From Candidatus Thalassolituus haligoni (GTDB lineage Bacteria; Pseudomonadota; Gammaproteobacteria; Pseudomonadales; Oceanobacteraceae): a DNA stretch of 64,000 nt. Where the stretch lies: assembly GCF_041222825.1 (NCBI RefSeq), contig NZ_CP139482.1, forward strand, positions 2,325,001 through 2,389,000, in the 5' to 3' direction. The translations under genes and the position numbers were made by a program. The notes under the pieces were generated by a model that saw nothing but the letters and a program-made list of their open reading frames with translations, was not told the DNA's origin and did not search any database. This document shows positions 26,837-35,759 of this stretch, one piece after another (position 1 is the stretch's first letter; every line of letters begins with the position of its first letter).

Positions 26837-28105
26837 TCATGCTGCCTGTAGCATCACCCGCCGATTCCATGGACGTTCATCCACGTTCAGGTGTATCAAG
26901 GCAGAAAAGGCTCCGACGCCGACGCCAACCCACCACACCAGCGTATAGTTGCCATACAGATCGTAGAGGCTGCCCCCCAGCCAGACGCCCAGAAAGCCGC
27001 CAATCTGATGCGATAAAAACACCAACCCATATAACGTACCCATGTAACGCAAGCCGTAAATCTGGGCCACCAGTCCTGAAGTGATCGGCACCGTTGCCAA
27101 CCACAATCCGCCCATCAACATCGAAAACAGGAAAACCGTCTCCGGTGTCACCGGGTTCATAATAAACAAGGCAGAAATCAGGGTTCGCAACACATAGATA
27201 CCCACCAGCAAGTACTTGCGGGAATACAGGTTGCCCAGCCAGCCCGCCAGAATCGTTCCGATAATATTGAACACCCCGATCAAAGACAGCGCCATGGCTC
27301 CCAGCGTTGAGGTAGAGGTAATCCCGATCGAATGCAGTATGCCGTTTGGTTCGATTGCGCTGCACATTTCGCTGATAAACGCCGGAAAATGCGCCGTGAT
27401 AAAGGCGAGCTGATAGCCGCACGAGAAAAAACCGAGGAAGATAAAAATAAAGGTCGGATCCTTGATGGCCCGCCGCACCACTTGGCCGAGGTTATCTTCT
27501 CCTGGCTGTACCGCAGCGGGTGGCGGCACCTTCATCAATAACAACGCCAACATGGATACACACACCAGTCCGGCGAAGGTCACGAATACCGATTGCCATG
27601 GCATCTGATCCAGCAAGTATTGCGCTAACGGTGGGCCAACCACCTGACCGGCCGAGCCGGCGGCAGTGACAATACCCAACGCCAGTGAACGGTATTTTTC
27701 CGCCGTTGCACGGCCAACAACGGCAAGAATAACGCCAAAACCGGTTCCGGCGATTCCAAAACCGACCAGCATTTCCAGCAGCTGATGCTGCCCTGGCGTC
27801 GTCGCATATGAAGACAGCACCAACCCAGTGGCATAACAGAAAGCGCCTGCCAGAATCGCCTTGCGGTCGCCGTATTTTTCCGCCAGCGCACTGAACATCG
27901 GCTGGCCTATACCCCAGAACAGATTTTGCAACGCAATGGCAAAAGAGAAATCAGCCCGTAACCAGCCAAACGCCTCGGCCACTGGAATCTGGAATAATCC
28001 AAACGACGATCGAATCGCAAAACCCACCAGAATAATCAGGCAGCCTGCAATCAGTACCGGATTAAACAGAGTATTGGCAGAGGGTTGGCTAACATTGGCA
28101 GTCAT
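26837..28105 (-). CDS. Major facilitator superfamily transporter
   Basis: The 422-residue protein has about 12 membrane spans. MFS loop motifs are visible: FSALAEKYGDRKAILAG after span 2, GRATAEKYRSLALGIV, and GNLYSRKYLLVG in the second half. The overall pattern resembles the monocarboxylate/oxalate-formate antiporter branch (YhjX or OFA-like), but the substrate cannot be stated. It stands alone on the minus strand, followed by a 226-base gap to trkH. The start at 28105 lacks a strong ribosome site. Confidence 0.85.
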   Translation of the reverse strand: MTANVSQPSANTLFNPVLIAGCLIILVGFAIRSSFGLFQIPVAEAFGWLRADFSFAIALQNLFWGIGQPMFSALAEKYGDRKAILAGAFCYATGLVLSSYATTPGQHQLLEMLVGFGIAGTGFGVILAVVGRATAEKYRSLALGIVTAAGSAGQVVGPPLAQYLLDQMPWQSVFVTFAGLVCVSMLALLLMKVPPPAAVQPGEDNLGQVVRRAIKDPTFIFIFLGFFSCGYQLAFITAHFPAFISEMCSAIEPNGILHSIGITSTSTLGAMALSLIGVFNIIGTILAGWLGNLYSRKYLLVGIYVLRTLISALFIMNPVTPETVFLFSMLMGGLWLATVPITSGLVAQIYGLRYMGTLYGLVFLSHQIGGFLGVWLGGSLYDLYGNYTLVWWVGVGVGAFSALIHLNVDERPWNRRVMLQAA

Positions 28106-28223
28106 GGAAACTCGCTTACTGGGCAGGGAATTGGCCAGAGGGCCAACACCAGGTAGTGGACGAGCATTCTAGCAGTAAAACCATAATCCGACTGCCCGGA
28201 GCATGAACAGCCCTATGAGTCGA

Positions 28224-28259
28224 TCCACCTGCAGGCATAACAGCCTGCCCAGGTGGATA
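28224..28259. terminator. Strong hairpin after SRPBCC lipoprotein gene
   Basis: ATCCACCTGCAGGC (from 28224) pairs with GCCTGCCCAGGTGGAT (to 28259) with a 2-base bulge and the 6-base loop ATAACA. It lies 28 bases after the stop of the minus-strand lipoprotein gene. No U tract follows, so it may stabilise the transcript end rather than terminate. Confidence 0.45.
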
Positions 28260-28287
28260 GCGTTAACGATTTTTAATGGCAAAAGTC

Positions 28288-28776
28288 CTAACGATACATT
28301 TGTTGCAAATGATCCAGACCGGCGCGATAGACCCCGCGAATAGTCGCTTCCGCCTCTGCTTTCGAGACCCCCTTGGCATCAAAGCTGGAACGCCAGGTCA
28401 CCTCTGACTGACTGGCCCCCACCGCCATCACACTGATCGTGGCATTATAGGCAGCCACTGGCAGCGGGCTGGACACAATGCGGTAGCTATAGCTCATACC
28501 ACTGTCATCACGAGCGGTTTCCTGTTCAACCATTTCGGTATCGTCCTGCAAGGTCAGGTAACGCTGATCGGACACCTGTTTGCTGATTTTGACCGCCGGA
28601 TGCCAGCGCTTGAGGTCATTAAATTCCCCCACCAGCTGCCATACATCGGCAGCAGGTGCATTGACCCTGACAGACTCTGTGACGATTGACTGTTCATGCA
28701 TACCGTTCATATTGGCACAAGAAGCGGTCAGTGCTGAACCGCAGATCAGCAAAGTGGAAAGTGTTTTCTTCATCAT
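28288..28776 (-). CDS. SRPBCC-family lipoprotein (START-like lipid/ligand-binding fold)
   Basis: The 162-residue product begins MMKKTLSTLLICGSALTAS followed by Cys, a lipoprotein-like signal with an imperfect lipobox (LTASC). The mature part is a polyketide-cyclase/SRPBCC domain: SVRVNAPAADVWQLVGEFNDLKRWHP, then SYRIVSSPLPVAAYNATISV and SEVTWRSSFDAKGVSKAEAE, ending in a helix. Such domains bind hydrophobic ligands. Two adjacent ATG codons (28776, 28773) are candidates. The longer frame up to 28977 is rejected because it places the signal peptide in the middle. It is divergent from the Hsp70 gene. Confidence 0.82.
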   Translation of the reverse strand: MMKKTLSTLLICGSALTASCANMNGMHEQSIVTESVRVNAPAADVWQLVGEFNDLKRWHPAVKISKQVSDQRYLTLQDDTEMVEQETARDDSGMSYSYRIVSSPLPVAAYNATISVMAVGASQSEVTWRSSFDAKGVSKAEAEATIRGVYRAGLDHLQQMYR

Positions 28777-28965
28777 ATTTGGCCCATGTTTATTGTTATT
28801 GGCCTGCCGTAGCATGCGCAGTACCGGGTCTGGCCAACATACTGCTTTGTATCGAGCCTTGACCTCCTTAAGCAGGGTGTTACCCGCACTCCGCCTTGAT
28901 CGAAGGTTGCAGACAAAACGGGCTAACCAGGCCAGTCGATGCCGCTGAATTCTGCCGCTGTGTTC

Positions 28966-28993
28966 TTGACCCACCAAGCCCCTGTGCTAATGT
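28966..28993 (+). promoter_or_regulatory. Possible promoter of the YegD-like Hsp70 gene
   Basis: TTGACC (28966-28971) and TAATGT (28988-28993) are 16 bases apart and 38 bases before the ATG at 29032. The -35 is good and the -10 poor. A sigma-32 site was not recognised. Confidence 0.4.
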
Positions 28994-29031
28994 GCGCGAC
29001 TTTTTCTCACGCCCTGTTTAAGAGGAACGCC

Positions 29032-30408
29032 ATGATCTGCGGCTTCGACTACGGTACTTCCAACTGCGCCATGGGCGTTAAACCACAGGATGTCGTACAA
29101 CTGCTGGCCGTGGACGGCGACCATGCGTTTATGCCGTCGGCGCTGTATGCACTGGGTCGTGAACTGATCTGCGAGCAGGTCGGCCTGGCCATGACTGCTG
29201 GCCCGCTGCGGGATGAGTTTATCGCCACTCGACGTGGGCCATTACAGCTGGCCCAACGTGCCCGGCGCGAGCTGGATCTTGGATCAGCAGCGGAAGATAT
29301 TGAAGCGGTGATGTTGGTCGGCCAACGAGCCTTTGACCAGTATTTTTCCGACCCAGAAGAAGGCTACTTCGTCAAATCCCCGAAGTCCTATCTCGGTGCC
29401 AGTGGGTTACGCCCCGAGTTTGTGCATTTTTTTGAAGACATCGTTACCGCCATGATGCAAACGGTAAAGCAGCGTGCGGAGTTATCGCTCGGCCAACCAC
29501 TGACCCGCACTGTGATCGGCAGGCCAGTCAATTTCCAGGGTGTGAATGCCGAGCACAGTAATCACCAGGCTTTGGCGATCCTGAGCCGTGCTGCCCAGCG
29601 CAGCGGCTTTAGTGAGGTCGAGTTTCTTTATGAGCCGATTGCCGCCGGTCTGAGCTTTGAACGCACTCTTGCCGACAACCAGACCGTATTGGTGGTCGAT
29701 ATCGGCGGTGGCACCAGCGACTGCGCCATGGTACGAATGGGGCCAGATCACCGCGACCGCGAAGACCGCAGCGCAGATTTTCTTGGCCATACTGGCGAAC
29801 GTATCGGTGGTAACGACCTCGATATTGCGCTGGCAGGCAAACAGCTGATGCCATTGTTTGGCATGCACGCCAGCCTCAAAAGCGGTAAACCCATGCCCAC
29901 CAAAACCTTTCTTGATGCGGTCTGCACCAACGATGTCAGTGCTCTGTCTCGTTTCAGCAGCCTGGAAACCACCCTCCAGCTGCAACAACTGCAGCGCGAT
30001 TGTCTGCAACCGGAGCTGATCAGCCGCCTGCTAAGATTGCAGGCCAACAAGCAAAACCAGCAACTGGTACGTTGCGCAGAAAATGCCAAGATCGCCCTGT
30101 CCGATGCCGAATCCACCCGTGTAGCACTGGACTTTGTTGAAGCCGGGCTTGGTACCGAGATGGTGAAAACCGGACTGGAAGCAGCCATTCAGCGACCATT
30201 ACAGCGTATAACCGAGCTGATGGCGGAAGCGGTCGCCCAGGCTGGTGTACAACCAGATCGGGTATTTATTACCGGCGGTAGCGCCCGCTCACCGATGATT
30301 CGGCAAGCGGTAGCCCGCACCCTGGGTGATATTCCGCTGTTGGATGGCGATCATTTTGGCAGTGTGGTATCCGGCCTGACCGAATGGGCGCAGCGTATCT
30401 ATCGTTGA
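29032..30408 (+). CDS. yegD: Hsp70-family protein, YegD-like
   Basis: The 458-residue protein has the actin/Hsp70 ATPase fold. The phosphate-1 motif is GFDYGTSNCAMGV at the N-terminus, phosphate-2 is VLVVDIGGGTSDCAMV (about 218-233), and the adenosine motif is VFITGGSARSPMIRQAV near residue 410. It lacks the substrate-binding and lid regions of DnaK, as YegD proteins do, so it is not a classical chaperone. The ATG at 29032 has AGAGGA just upstream. Its client or partner is unknown. Confidence 0.9.
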   Translation: MICGFDYGTSNCAMGVKPQDVVQLLAVDGDHAFMPSALYALGRELICEQVGLAMTAGPLRDEFIATRRGPLQLAQRARRELDLGSAAEDIEAVMLVGQRAFDQYFSDPEEGYFVKSPKSYLGASGLRPEFVHFFEDIVTAMMQTVKQRAELSLGQPLTRTVIGRPVNFQGVNAEHSNHQALAILSRAAQRSGFSEVEFLYEPIAAGLSFERTLADNQTVLVVDIGGGTSDCAMVRMGPDHRDREDRSADFLGHTGERIGGNDLDIALAGKQLMPLFGMHASLKSGKPMPTKTFLDAVCTNDVSALSRFSSLETTLQLQQLQRDCLQPELISRLLRLQANKQNQQLVRCAENAKIALSDAESTRVALDFVEAGLGTEMVKTGLEAAIQRPLQRITELMAEAVAQAGVQPDRVFITGGSARSPMIRQAVARTLGDIPLLDGDHFGSVVSGLTEWAQRIYR

Positions 30409-30451
30409 TTGCCTGGCGTTGATTGCCTGGTTGCGCCGGGCTTGCCTGGCG

Positions 30452-31852
30452 TTAATCAACCGCGCTGTACACCGCTTGAGCCAGTTGTAAAATCCAGTCT
30501 CGGAGCTGCAACAATTCCTTGTCGTTCAATCCTTTAGCGGCTTTTTGCAGACTGCGAGTTAACTGTACCTGCTCCATTTTTGGCAGCTGGTTTAACCGCT
30601 CTGACAAGCTGATTGCCTTCAACTCCGCCACCGTGCGGTCGGCATGGGTACGGCGCAGAATCATCTCCAGAAAGTCTATCGCCCGCCCCAGCAAAACAAA
30701 GATAAAGGTCAGCTCCCGAGCTGGCCCGGCAGTGAGTGTTTTACCGGCAACAGGGATTCCCTTGATATTGAGCTTTTCCGGCTTCCAGGTCGCCGCCAAC
30801 GAGGCCAGCCCGGATAACAAGCCACCCGCCAGCGCCCCGGTCATAAAGGAACTGCCGCCCACGCCAACGTCGAGTACAGCGCCTGCAGCAGCACCCGCTG
30901 ATGCAGATAGCGCGACAATTTTCTGCCGATCCAGCCCATACAGATACCAATGGCTGCTATCAAACAAATCCGGGTAATCAGCACTTAACGCCTGGGCATG
31001 AATACGCATATGGGAGTGCGCAAACAGCGCCTGTAACTGACGCTGCATACTGGCTTCGATATCACGCAGACGGTGCTGATACTGGTTTTTTAACTGGGCT
31101 TCCAGCGCCGTTTTGACAAACTCGGCGGGCACCCGGACTTCACTCACATGGCTGATCATTTGCACCATGTGCTCAGCAACGATCATGGCACCCTGCGCCG
31201 CGATACGATCAAAATAGGTGGTCAGCGCCGCCATCGTCGCCTCAATCGCCGGACGCCAGGGCTCATACAATTCTGCAAAGGCCGACAAAACCGCGAACTG
31301 CTTCTGCCGGTCGGCCGTCATCGGGTCAAACACCCGCACCACACTGAAATACTGGCTCAGAGCGTTCTGCCACTCTTCAACATAGGCCGCACCACCAATC
31401 GGGTTAATCAGCGCCATGCGGGGCTGCCCGGTCCATTGCAGAATGGTCATCTCGGCTTCAAATTCAGGACTGTAAGGCAATGAGCCATCAACGACATAAA
31501 TAATTCCGGCACCGGCCAGAATCGGCTGCAACAGTTCGATTTCGTCCTGAAACTTGCTGCCTGGCTCACACCGCTGTTGCGCCACAAAACTCTGCACTGT
31601 CTGCTTGCGCTGGGCGGCATTAGGCGCGTGTTGCTGCAACCAGGACAACACCTGACGCGGACGCTGAAACCCCGGAGTATCAATCAGCCGGTAATGACAA
31701 ATACCATCGACACGTAATTCAAACGCTTGTGCCGCCGTTGTGGTACCGGAAATCTCCGAGATCCGAATCGCATCCTGACGCGTCAGCGTCGCCACGATGC
31801 TCGATTTGCCCTTATTCGGGTGCCCGACAACCGCAAATACCGGCGCTGCCAC
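30452..31852 (-). CDS. P-loop GTPase with DUF3482 domain
   Basis: The 466-residue protein starts with a GTPase domain: G1 loop GHPNKGKSS (10-18), SGTTTAAQAFEL (G2) and DTPGF (G3, about 58-62). The usual NKxD motif is replaced by ALINPIGG. The rest matches the DUF3482 part, with a long helical region and a Gly/Ala-rich hydrophobic segment (VALSASAGAAAGAVLDVGVG). The next gene, one base away, encodes a DUF2868 membrane protein. The two occur together in other proteobacteria, and the function is unknown. It probably acts at the inner membrane. Confidence 0.88.
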   Translation of the reverse strand: MAAPVFAVVGHPNKGKSSIVATLTRQDAIRISEISGTTTAAQAFELRVDGICHYRLIDTPGFQRPRQVLSWLQQHAPNAAQRKQTVQSFVAQQRCEPGSKFQDEIELLQPILAGAGIIYVVDGSLPYSPEFEAEMTILQWTGQPRMALINPIGGAAYVEEWQNALSQYFSVVRVFDPMTADRQKQFAVLSAFAELYEPWRPAIEATMAALTTYFDRIAAQGAMIVAEHMVQMISHVSEVRVPAEFVKTALEAQLKNQYQHRLRDIEASMQRQLQALFAHSHMRIHAQALSADYPDLFDSSHWYLYGLDRQKIVALSASAGAAAGAVLDVGVGGSSFMTGALAGGLLSGLASLAATWKPEKLNIKGIPVAGKTLTAGPARELTFIFVLLGRAIDFLEMILRRTHADRTVAELKAISLSERLNQLPKMEQVQLTRSLQKAAKGLNDKELLQLRDWILQLAQAVYSAVD

Positions 31853-31853
31853 C

Positions 31854-33182
31854 TTAATGCCCCTTCTTTAATGCGATGTGATGACGACTGGCGAAAAACT
31901 GCCAGGACTTGAGTTGGATCTCATAACGCTCGGCATCTATCTGAGTGGATACCAGTACCAGTACCACCACCGTGTTTTGTTGTTGCAACAGCTCGATGCA
32001 GTCGGCCATTTCACCGGTGGGTGTCTGGAGCGGATCAACGATAAGGAGTACCGGCCTGGGCCGGGCACTGGCCGACGATGACAGCCACTGCTCGTCTTCC
32101 AGCCAGTCGCCGCTGCCAAGGTTTTTCACCACTGGCCAGTCCGATTGTGGTTGCTGCCAGCTGATCAAATCGGCGTTGGTGGCGCGAATATCAATCACAT
32201 CTGGCAATACCAGCGGGTCATCAGACACCAGCGGATTGCGGCTCGGTTGATACTGCTGCGCCAGCACAAACTCCTCAACATCGGCACTGTTAAGAATGCT
32301 CCAGCGTAGCTGGCGGATAAAACGCCAGCGCAACAACAACGCCAGCGCCACACGGGGCAAAATACCGTACACCGTCACCGCCATTACCAGCGTCAACCAC
32401 CAGCCACGCTGATTGATACCCTGCGCAGCCATCTCTTGGGCGGTAAAACGACTCTGACTGATCAGTTCGACACCCGGCGACGACACCAGCCAATGCCAGG
32501 GCCAACTGATCACCGCCATCATTTGCACCATGGTGGCATTATCGGTTATCAAGGTTGAAGACCAGCCAAACTGGTAATCCTGAAACGTCGCCAGTGCAAA
32601 AAACGACAGCAATGCCGCCACGGAAAACACCAGCCCCAGCAACTGGGCTTGCCAGACCAGCCAGGGAAACAAGACATTCTGGTATGGCAAAAAGTGTTTC
32701 AGCCTGAGTTTGTCAGCCAACTGCAACAGCAACGGATGCCCAGCCACAGACTGACGAGCGCCTGAAAACAACGCAACATACGCACTGCTCAAGGTCAGCA
32801 GCAAGGGCAAAAATGCGAACAGCACCAGCGGCACCCAGATATTGATCGGCTGTCGACCCGAGTAATTCAATACCCCCGCCATACTGGCCAACCCGACCAG
32901 TGCGACAAGTGATCCCAGCAACAGCAACACCCACCGCGCCGGAGTCGTCAGCGCAGACGTATCGGTCTGTTGCAAGGCACGCTGCTCCCAACGGTTTAAA
33001 TACTCCGCCGGAGACAAGGTGTCAGCGTCGTAATTTTCAACCTGTGTGCTGGCTTCCAGACGGAGATGTTTTTGCGCCACAAACAAACGGAAGTCCAACC
33101 AGCGGCACATCGCCGTGGTGGCACCGTGTCTGAAGAAAAACTGCAAGATGGTGGCTGTCGATACTGATAACGCTGAAGACAT
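31854..33182 (-). CDS. DUF2868 membrane protein, partner of the DUF3482 GTPase
   Basis: From the ATG at 33182 the product has 442 residues. It has two membrane spans near the N-terminus (WVLLLLGSLVALVGLASMAGV, then VPLVLFAFLPLLLTLSSAYVAL), further spans in the middle, and a soluble C-terminal domain (RPRPVLLIVDPLQTPTGEMA, VVLVLVSTQIDAERY) resembling a degenerate nucleotide-binding fold. This matches the DUF2868 family. The start is uncertain, because the frame is open to 33323 and a Met at 33110 is also possible. It ends one base before the GTPase start, so the pair is an operon. Confidence 0.8.
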   Translation of the reverse strand: MSSALSVSTATILQFFFRHGATTAMCRWLDFRLFVAQKHLRLEASTQVENYDADTLSPAEYLNRWEQRALQQTDTSALTTPARWVLLLLGSLVALVGLASMAGVLNYSGRQPINIWVPLVLFAFLPLLLTLSSAYVALFSGARQSVAGHPLLLQLADKLRLKHFLPYQNVLFPWLVWQAQLLGLVFSVAALLSFFALATFQDYQFGWSSTLITDNATMVQMMAVISWPWHWLVSSPGVELISQSRFTAQEMAAQGINQRGWWLTLVMAVTVYGILPRVALALLLRWRFIRQLRWSILNSADVEEFVLAQQYQPSRNPLVSDDPLVLPDVIDIRATNADLISWQQPQSDWPVVKNLGSGDWLEDEQWLSSSASARPRPVLLIVDPLQTPTGEMADCIELLQQQNTVVVLVLVSTQIDAERYEIQLKSWQFFASRHHIALKKGH

Positions 33183-33492
33183 AAAAACCTGAATTTCCGC
33201 AACAAACACTGTCGGCTTCAATGGTGAACAACCGAACCGATACAGCAAGATGCGCCAGTATAACGGAGAAGCACCAATACGGCTGAATATCAGACAGAGG
33301 AATTGCCACCATACCCAATCCACGGTGTAGTAACCAAGAACGACGCTATCCGTGTATTCAGAAACTGTCCGAATTTGATATGGCAGAGAATCTGGATATC
33401 CGAATCATTCACACCACTCTGTCTGACGGCTTGAACACTGTTTGCCGAACGATGGTAGAGCGCTCATAAATTTCAGACCGGGCGGCAGAAGC

Positions 33493-33522
33493 AAAAAAAG
33501 CAGCCAGACGGCTGCTTTTTTT
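33493..33522. terminator. Intrinsic terminator, bidirectional
   Basis: An A7 run leads into AGCAGCC-AGAC-GGCTGCT and then T7. The stem is GC-rich with a four-base loop, and both strands carry a U tract. On the minus strand it would end the tRNA-Ser transcript. Confidence 0.9.
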
Positions 33523-33605
33523 CGATCGTGTTCCCAGAAACGTTCCCAAGAAGAGACTTTTAGCGATTAAAAATCAGTAACTAATTGATTTTAAAGGAAT
33601 TTTAA

Positions 33606-33693
33606 TGGCGGTGAGGGAGGGATTCGAACCCTCGATACCTTGCGGTATACACACTTTCCAGGCGTGCTCCTTCAGCCACTCGGACACCTCACC
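33606..33693 (-). tRNA. tRNA-Ser (GGA)
   Basis: The minus strand gives an 88-nt class II tRNA: acceptor GGTGAGG, D-arm with GAGTGGCTGAAGG, anticodon loop CTGGAAA (GGA), a long variable arm (TATACCGCAAGGTAT), T-arm GGTTCGAATCC and an encoded CCA. A strong promoter lies just upstream and a terminator downstream. Confidence 0.97.
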
Positions 33694-33727
33694 TTGATTA
33701 GGAATTTACCCCTAACAGAGGCCGCGC

Positions 33728-33756
33728 AATATACTTATCGATATAGAACATGTCAA
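33728..33756 (-). promoter_or_regulatory. Sigma-70 promoter of tRNA-Ser
   Basis: On the minus strand TTGACA (33756-33751) and TATATT (33733-33728) are separated by 17 bases, a near-perfect consensus. A GC-rich discriminator (GCGCGGCC) follows, typical of stable RNA promoters. Confidence 0.88.
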
Positions 33757-33778
33757 CCAAAATCATCGGCCTTTTCAT

Positions 33779-33915
33779 CGTTACATCCCAAACACGTTGC
33801 ATCCCAAACACGTTGCATCCCAAACACGTTGCATCCCAAACACGTTGCATCCCAAACACGTTGCATCCCAAACACGTTGCATCCCAAACACGTTACATCC
33901 CAAACACGTTACATC
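33779..33915. repeat. 16-bp tandem repeat, eight units plus a partial one
   Basis: Eight head-to-tail units CGTTRCATCCCAAACA run from 33779 to 33906, followed by CGTTACATC. R is A in the first and last full units and G in the six between. The array begins 23 bases upstream of the tRNA-Ser -35 box. Its core CATCCCAAAC is the same as in the 12-bp array at 3425-3472. No spacers are present, so it is not a CRISPR. Confidence 0.97.
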
Positions 33916-34262
33916 AAAGGCGACTGTTCAGCTCCAGCCAGCAGCCTCGCTCTGACGCAAATTACCCGGTCTCCACTTCCAGTGGCATTTCATTCTTGTT
34001 TATTCGCCAACATACGATCCACCAAAGCGCTGGAGGCGGCCTCTGTCAACTCAGTTCGCCATACACCTACACCACCTACACTACACCTATAAAGACTCCC
34101 TCGTTGTTTTGTCATATTTTAACCCTAGCCTCAGAACATATATCAATCGCATTGCCACCCATCACGGACTCTCCTTGATGAAGCTCACATTTACCGCTAT
34201 ACAGACCATAGCAATTCACTTTATTCAGGGCGGCGTAAAGCCGAAGTACCCTTGGCAGGACT

Positions 34263-35735
34263 ATGAACGACGTGATCGAAGGCATTGACACAGCCCCCCT
34301 GACCCATCCTCATCCAGACTACATCGCACGCATTCTGGGCTACGGCACTGGCGCATTAACGATAGCCGCTGGTATTTTTACTCATTACTGGCCTGATAAT
34401 TTCTGGGCAGCCATGGCGTTTTGCCTGGTGTACCCGCATCTGGTGGAAGTGATTGAGCGTCGCCTCCCATGGAGTCGAAACACCGCGCTCACCTTCTGGA
34501 CACAGGTAGATGCCGCCATCACCGGCTTGTTACTGGGGCTGGTTCAAGTTCCCATTGAATTAACCCTACCCACGCTATTGATGCTCAACACCAGTCTGAT
34601 TCTGACCGGCAGCAAGTCCAGCTGGCTGTCCGGGGTATTAATTTCGGCTACCAGCATGTTTGCTTCTTACCTCTGGCTCAGTTCAGGTTCAGAGCAAGCC
34701 GCCGCCATTCCCAATAGCCTGGTGATTACTTGTGGGGCTGCCACCGCCGTTTTTTTTGCCGCACTGGCCTTATTCGCCATACGCCAAGGAGATCAGATTG
34801 GCGCTATGCAATCGCGTCTTAAAAGCCAGATCGATCGCTATCAAGAATTGTCCACCCAAGTATCACGCTATGTTGCCCCTCAGGTCAGGGAATCCATATT
34901 TAATGGCAAACGTGAAGCCAAGCTCGAAACCCAGCGCAAAAAACTAGTCATTTTCTTTTCCGATATTGTCGGGTTTTCTTCGCTTTCCGAGCAAATGGAA
35001 GCGGAACCGCTCACCGACCTGCTCAATGGCTACCTTACCGATATGTCAGAGGTGGCCATGAAATATGGCGGTACCATCGACAAGTTTATCGGCGATGGCA
35101 TTATGATTTTTTTTGGCGACCCGAGCACCAAAGGCATCAAGCGAGACGCCCTGGCCTGCGTCGCCATGGCAATTGAAATGCGCCGCCATATGCTGAAACT
35201 GAGAAAGCACTGGACCGAACAAGGCATGACCACCCCATTACAAATTCGCATGGGCATCAATACCGGTTACTGCACCGTCGGCAACTTCGGCACCGAAAGC
35301 CGAATGGACTACACCATCGTCGGCAAGGAAGTTAACCTCGCCAGTCGGCTTGAGAGTGCTGCCGATGCCGGCGAAATTCTGATTTCCCACGAGACATTTT
35401 CACTGGTCAAAGACAAGATCATTTGCCGACAACGCGGCACCGCCATGGTAAAAGGCTTTCGCGACCCGGTACCCCTCTATCAGGTGGTTGATTACCGCCG
35501 CGACCTTGGTGCAAACGCAGGATTTATGAACCATGAAACCGAAGGCTTCTCACTTTATCTGGAATCGGAAAAGGTTCGTGACAGCGAACGCAACAAGGTC
35601 GCCGATGCACTGGAGCAAGCAGCCAGTAAACTGAGAAATCAGGTCAAGACCCGAGCGCCAGAACGGCAACCCCCAACGGCACAGCAACGAGCAGCCAGAA
35701 CGGCCGCCGCGCAGGTAAAATCACAAGACAAATAA
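34263..35735 (+). CDS. Adenylate cyclase with N-terminal MASE2 membrane domain
   Basis: The 490-residue protein starts with a membrane sensor domain of the MASE2 type (about 17-115, YIARILGYGTGAL ... VYPHLVEVIERR), followed by more spans and a helical linker (QSRLKSQIDRYQELSTQVSRY). The class III cyclase domain has metal-binding aspartates in FFSDIVGFSSLSEQ (about 232) and GDGIMIFFGDP, a Lys in IDKFIGDG and Asp-Tyr-Thr in MDYTIVGKEVNLASRLE. These favour ATP over GTP. The last 60 residues are charged and Ala/Gln-rich. It should make cAMP at the inner membrane. The stimulus is unknown. Confidence 0.92.
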   Translation: MNDVIEGIDTAPLTHPHPDYIARILGYGTGALTIAAGIFTHYWPDNFWAAMAFCLVYPHLVEVIERRLPWSRNTALTFWTQVDAAITGLLLGLVQVPIELTLPTLLMLNTSLILTGSKSSWLSGVLISATSMFASYLWLSSGSEQAAAIPNSLVITCGAATAVFFAALALFAIRQGDQIGAMQSRLKSQIDRYQELSTQVSRYVAPQVRESIFNGKREAKLETQRKKLVIFFSDIVGFSSLSEQMEAEPLTDLLNGYLTDMSEVAMKYGGTIDKFIGDGIMIFFGDPSTKGIKRDALACVAMAIEMRRHMLKLRKHWTEQGMTTPLQIRMGINTGYCTVGNFGTESRMDYTIVGKEVNLASRLESAADAGEILISHETFSLVKDKIICRQRGTAMVKGFRDPVPLYQVVDYRRDLGANAGFMNHETEGFSLYLESEKVRDSERNKVADALEQAASKLRNQVKTRAPERQPPTAQQRAARTAAAQVKSQDK

Positions 35736-35759
35736 CAACGGATTCAGCTGTTCAAACCA

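Larger units (their letters stand above)
33694..34262. other. Intergenic region between tRNA-Ser and adenylate cyclase
   Basis: These 569 bases hold the tRNA-Ser promoter, the 16-bp repeat array (33779-33915) and about 350 bases before the cyclase start. The cyclase ribosome site is GGCAGGACT directly before its ATG. Open frames reading through the array (CIPNTLHPKH pattern) are repeat artefacts. Confidence 0.6.

Noticed and set aside
33779..33915. CRISPR array
   Set aside because: The 16-bp units are directly adjacent with no spacers between them, and no cas genes are nearby.
33640..34178. Two overlapping plus-strand reading frames rich in CIPNTLHPKH-type repeats
   Set aside because: They are translations of the tRNA-Ser complement and the tandem array. 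There is no ribosome site or domain.
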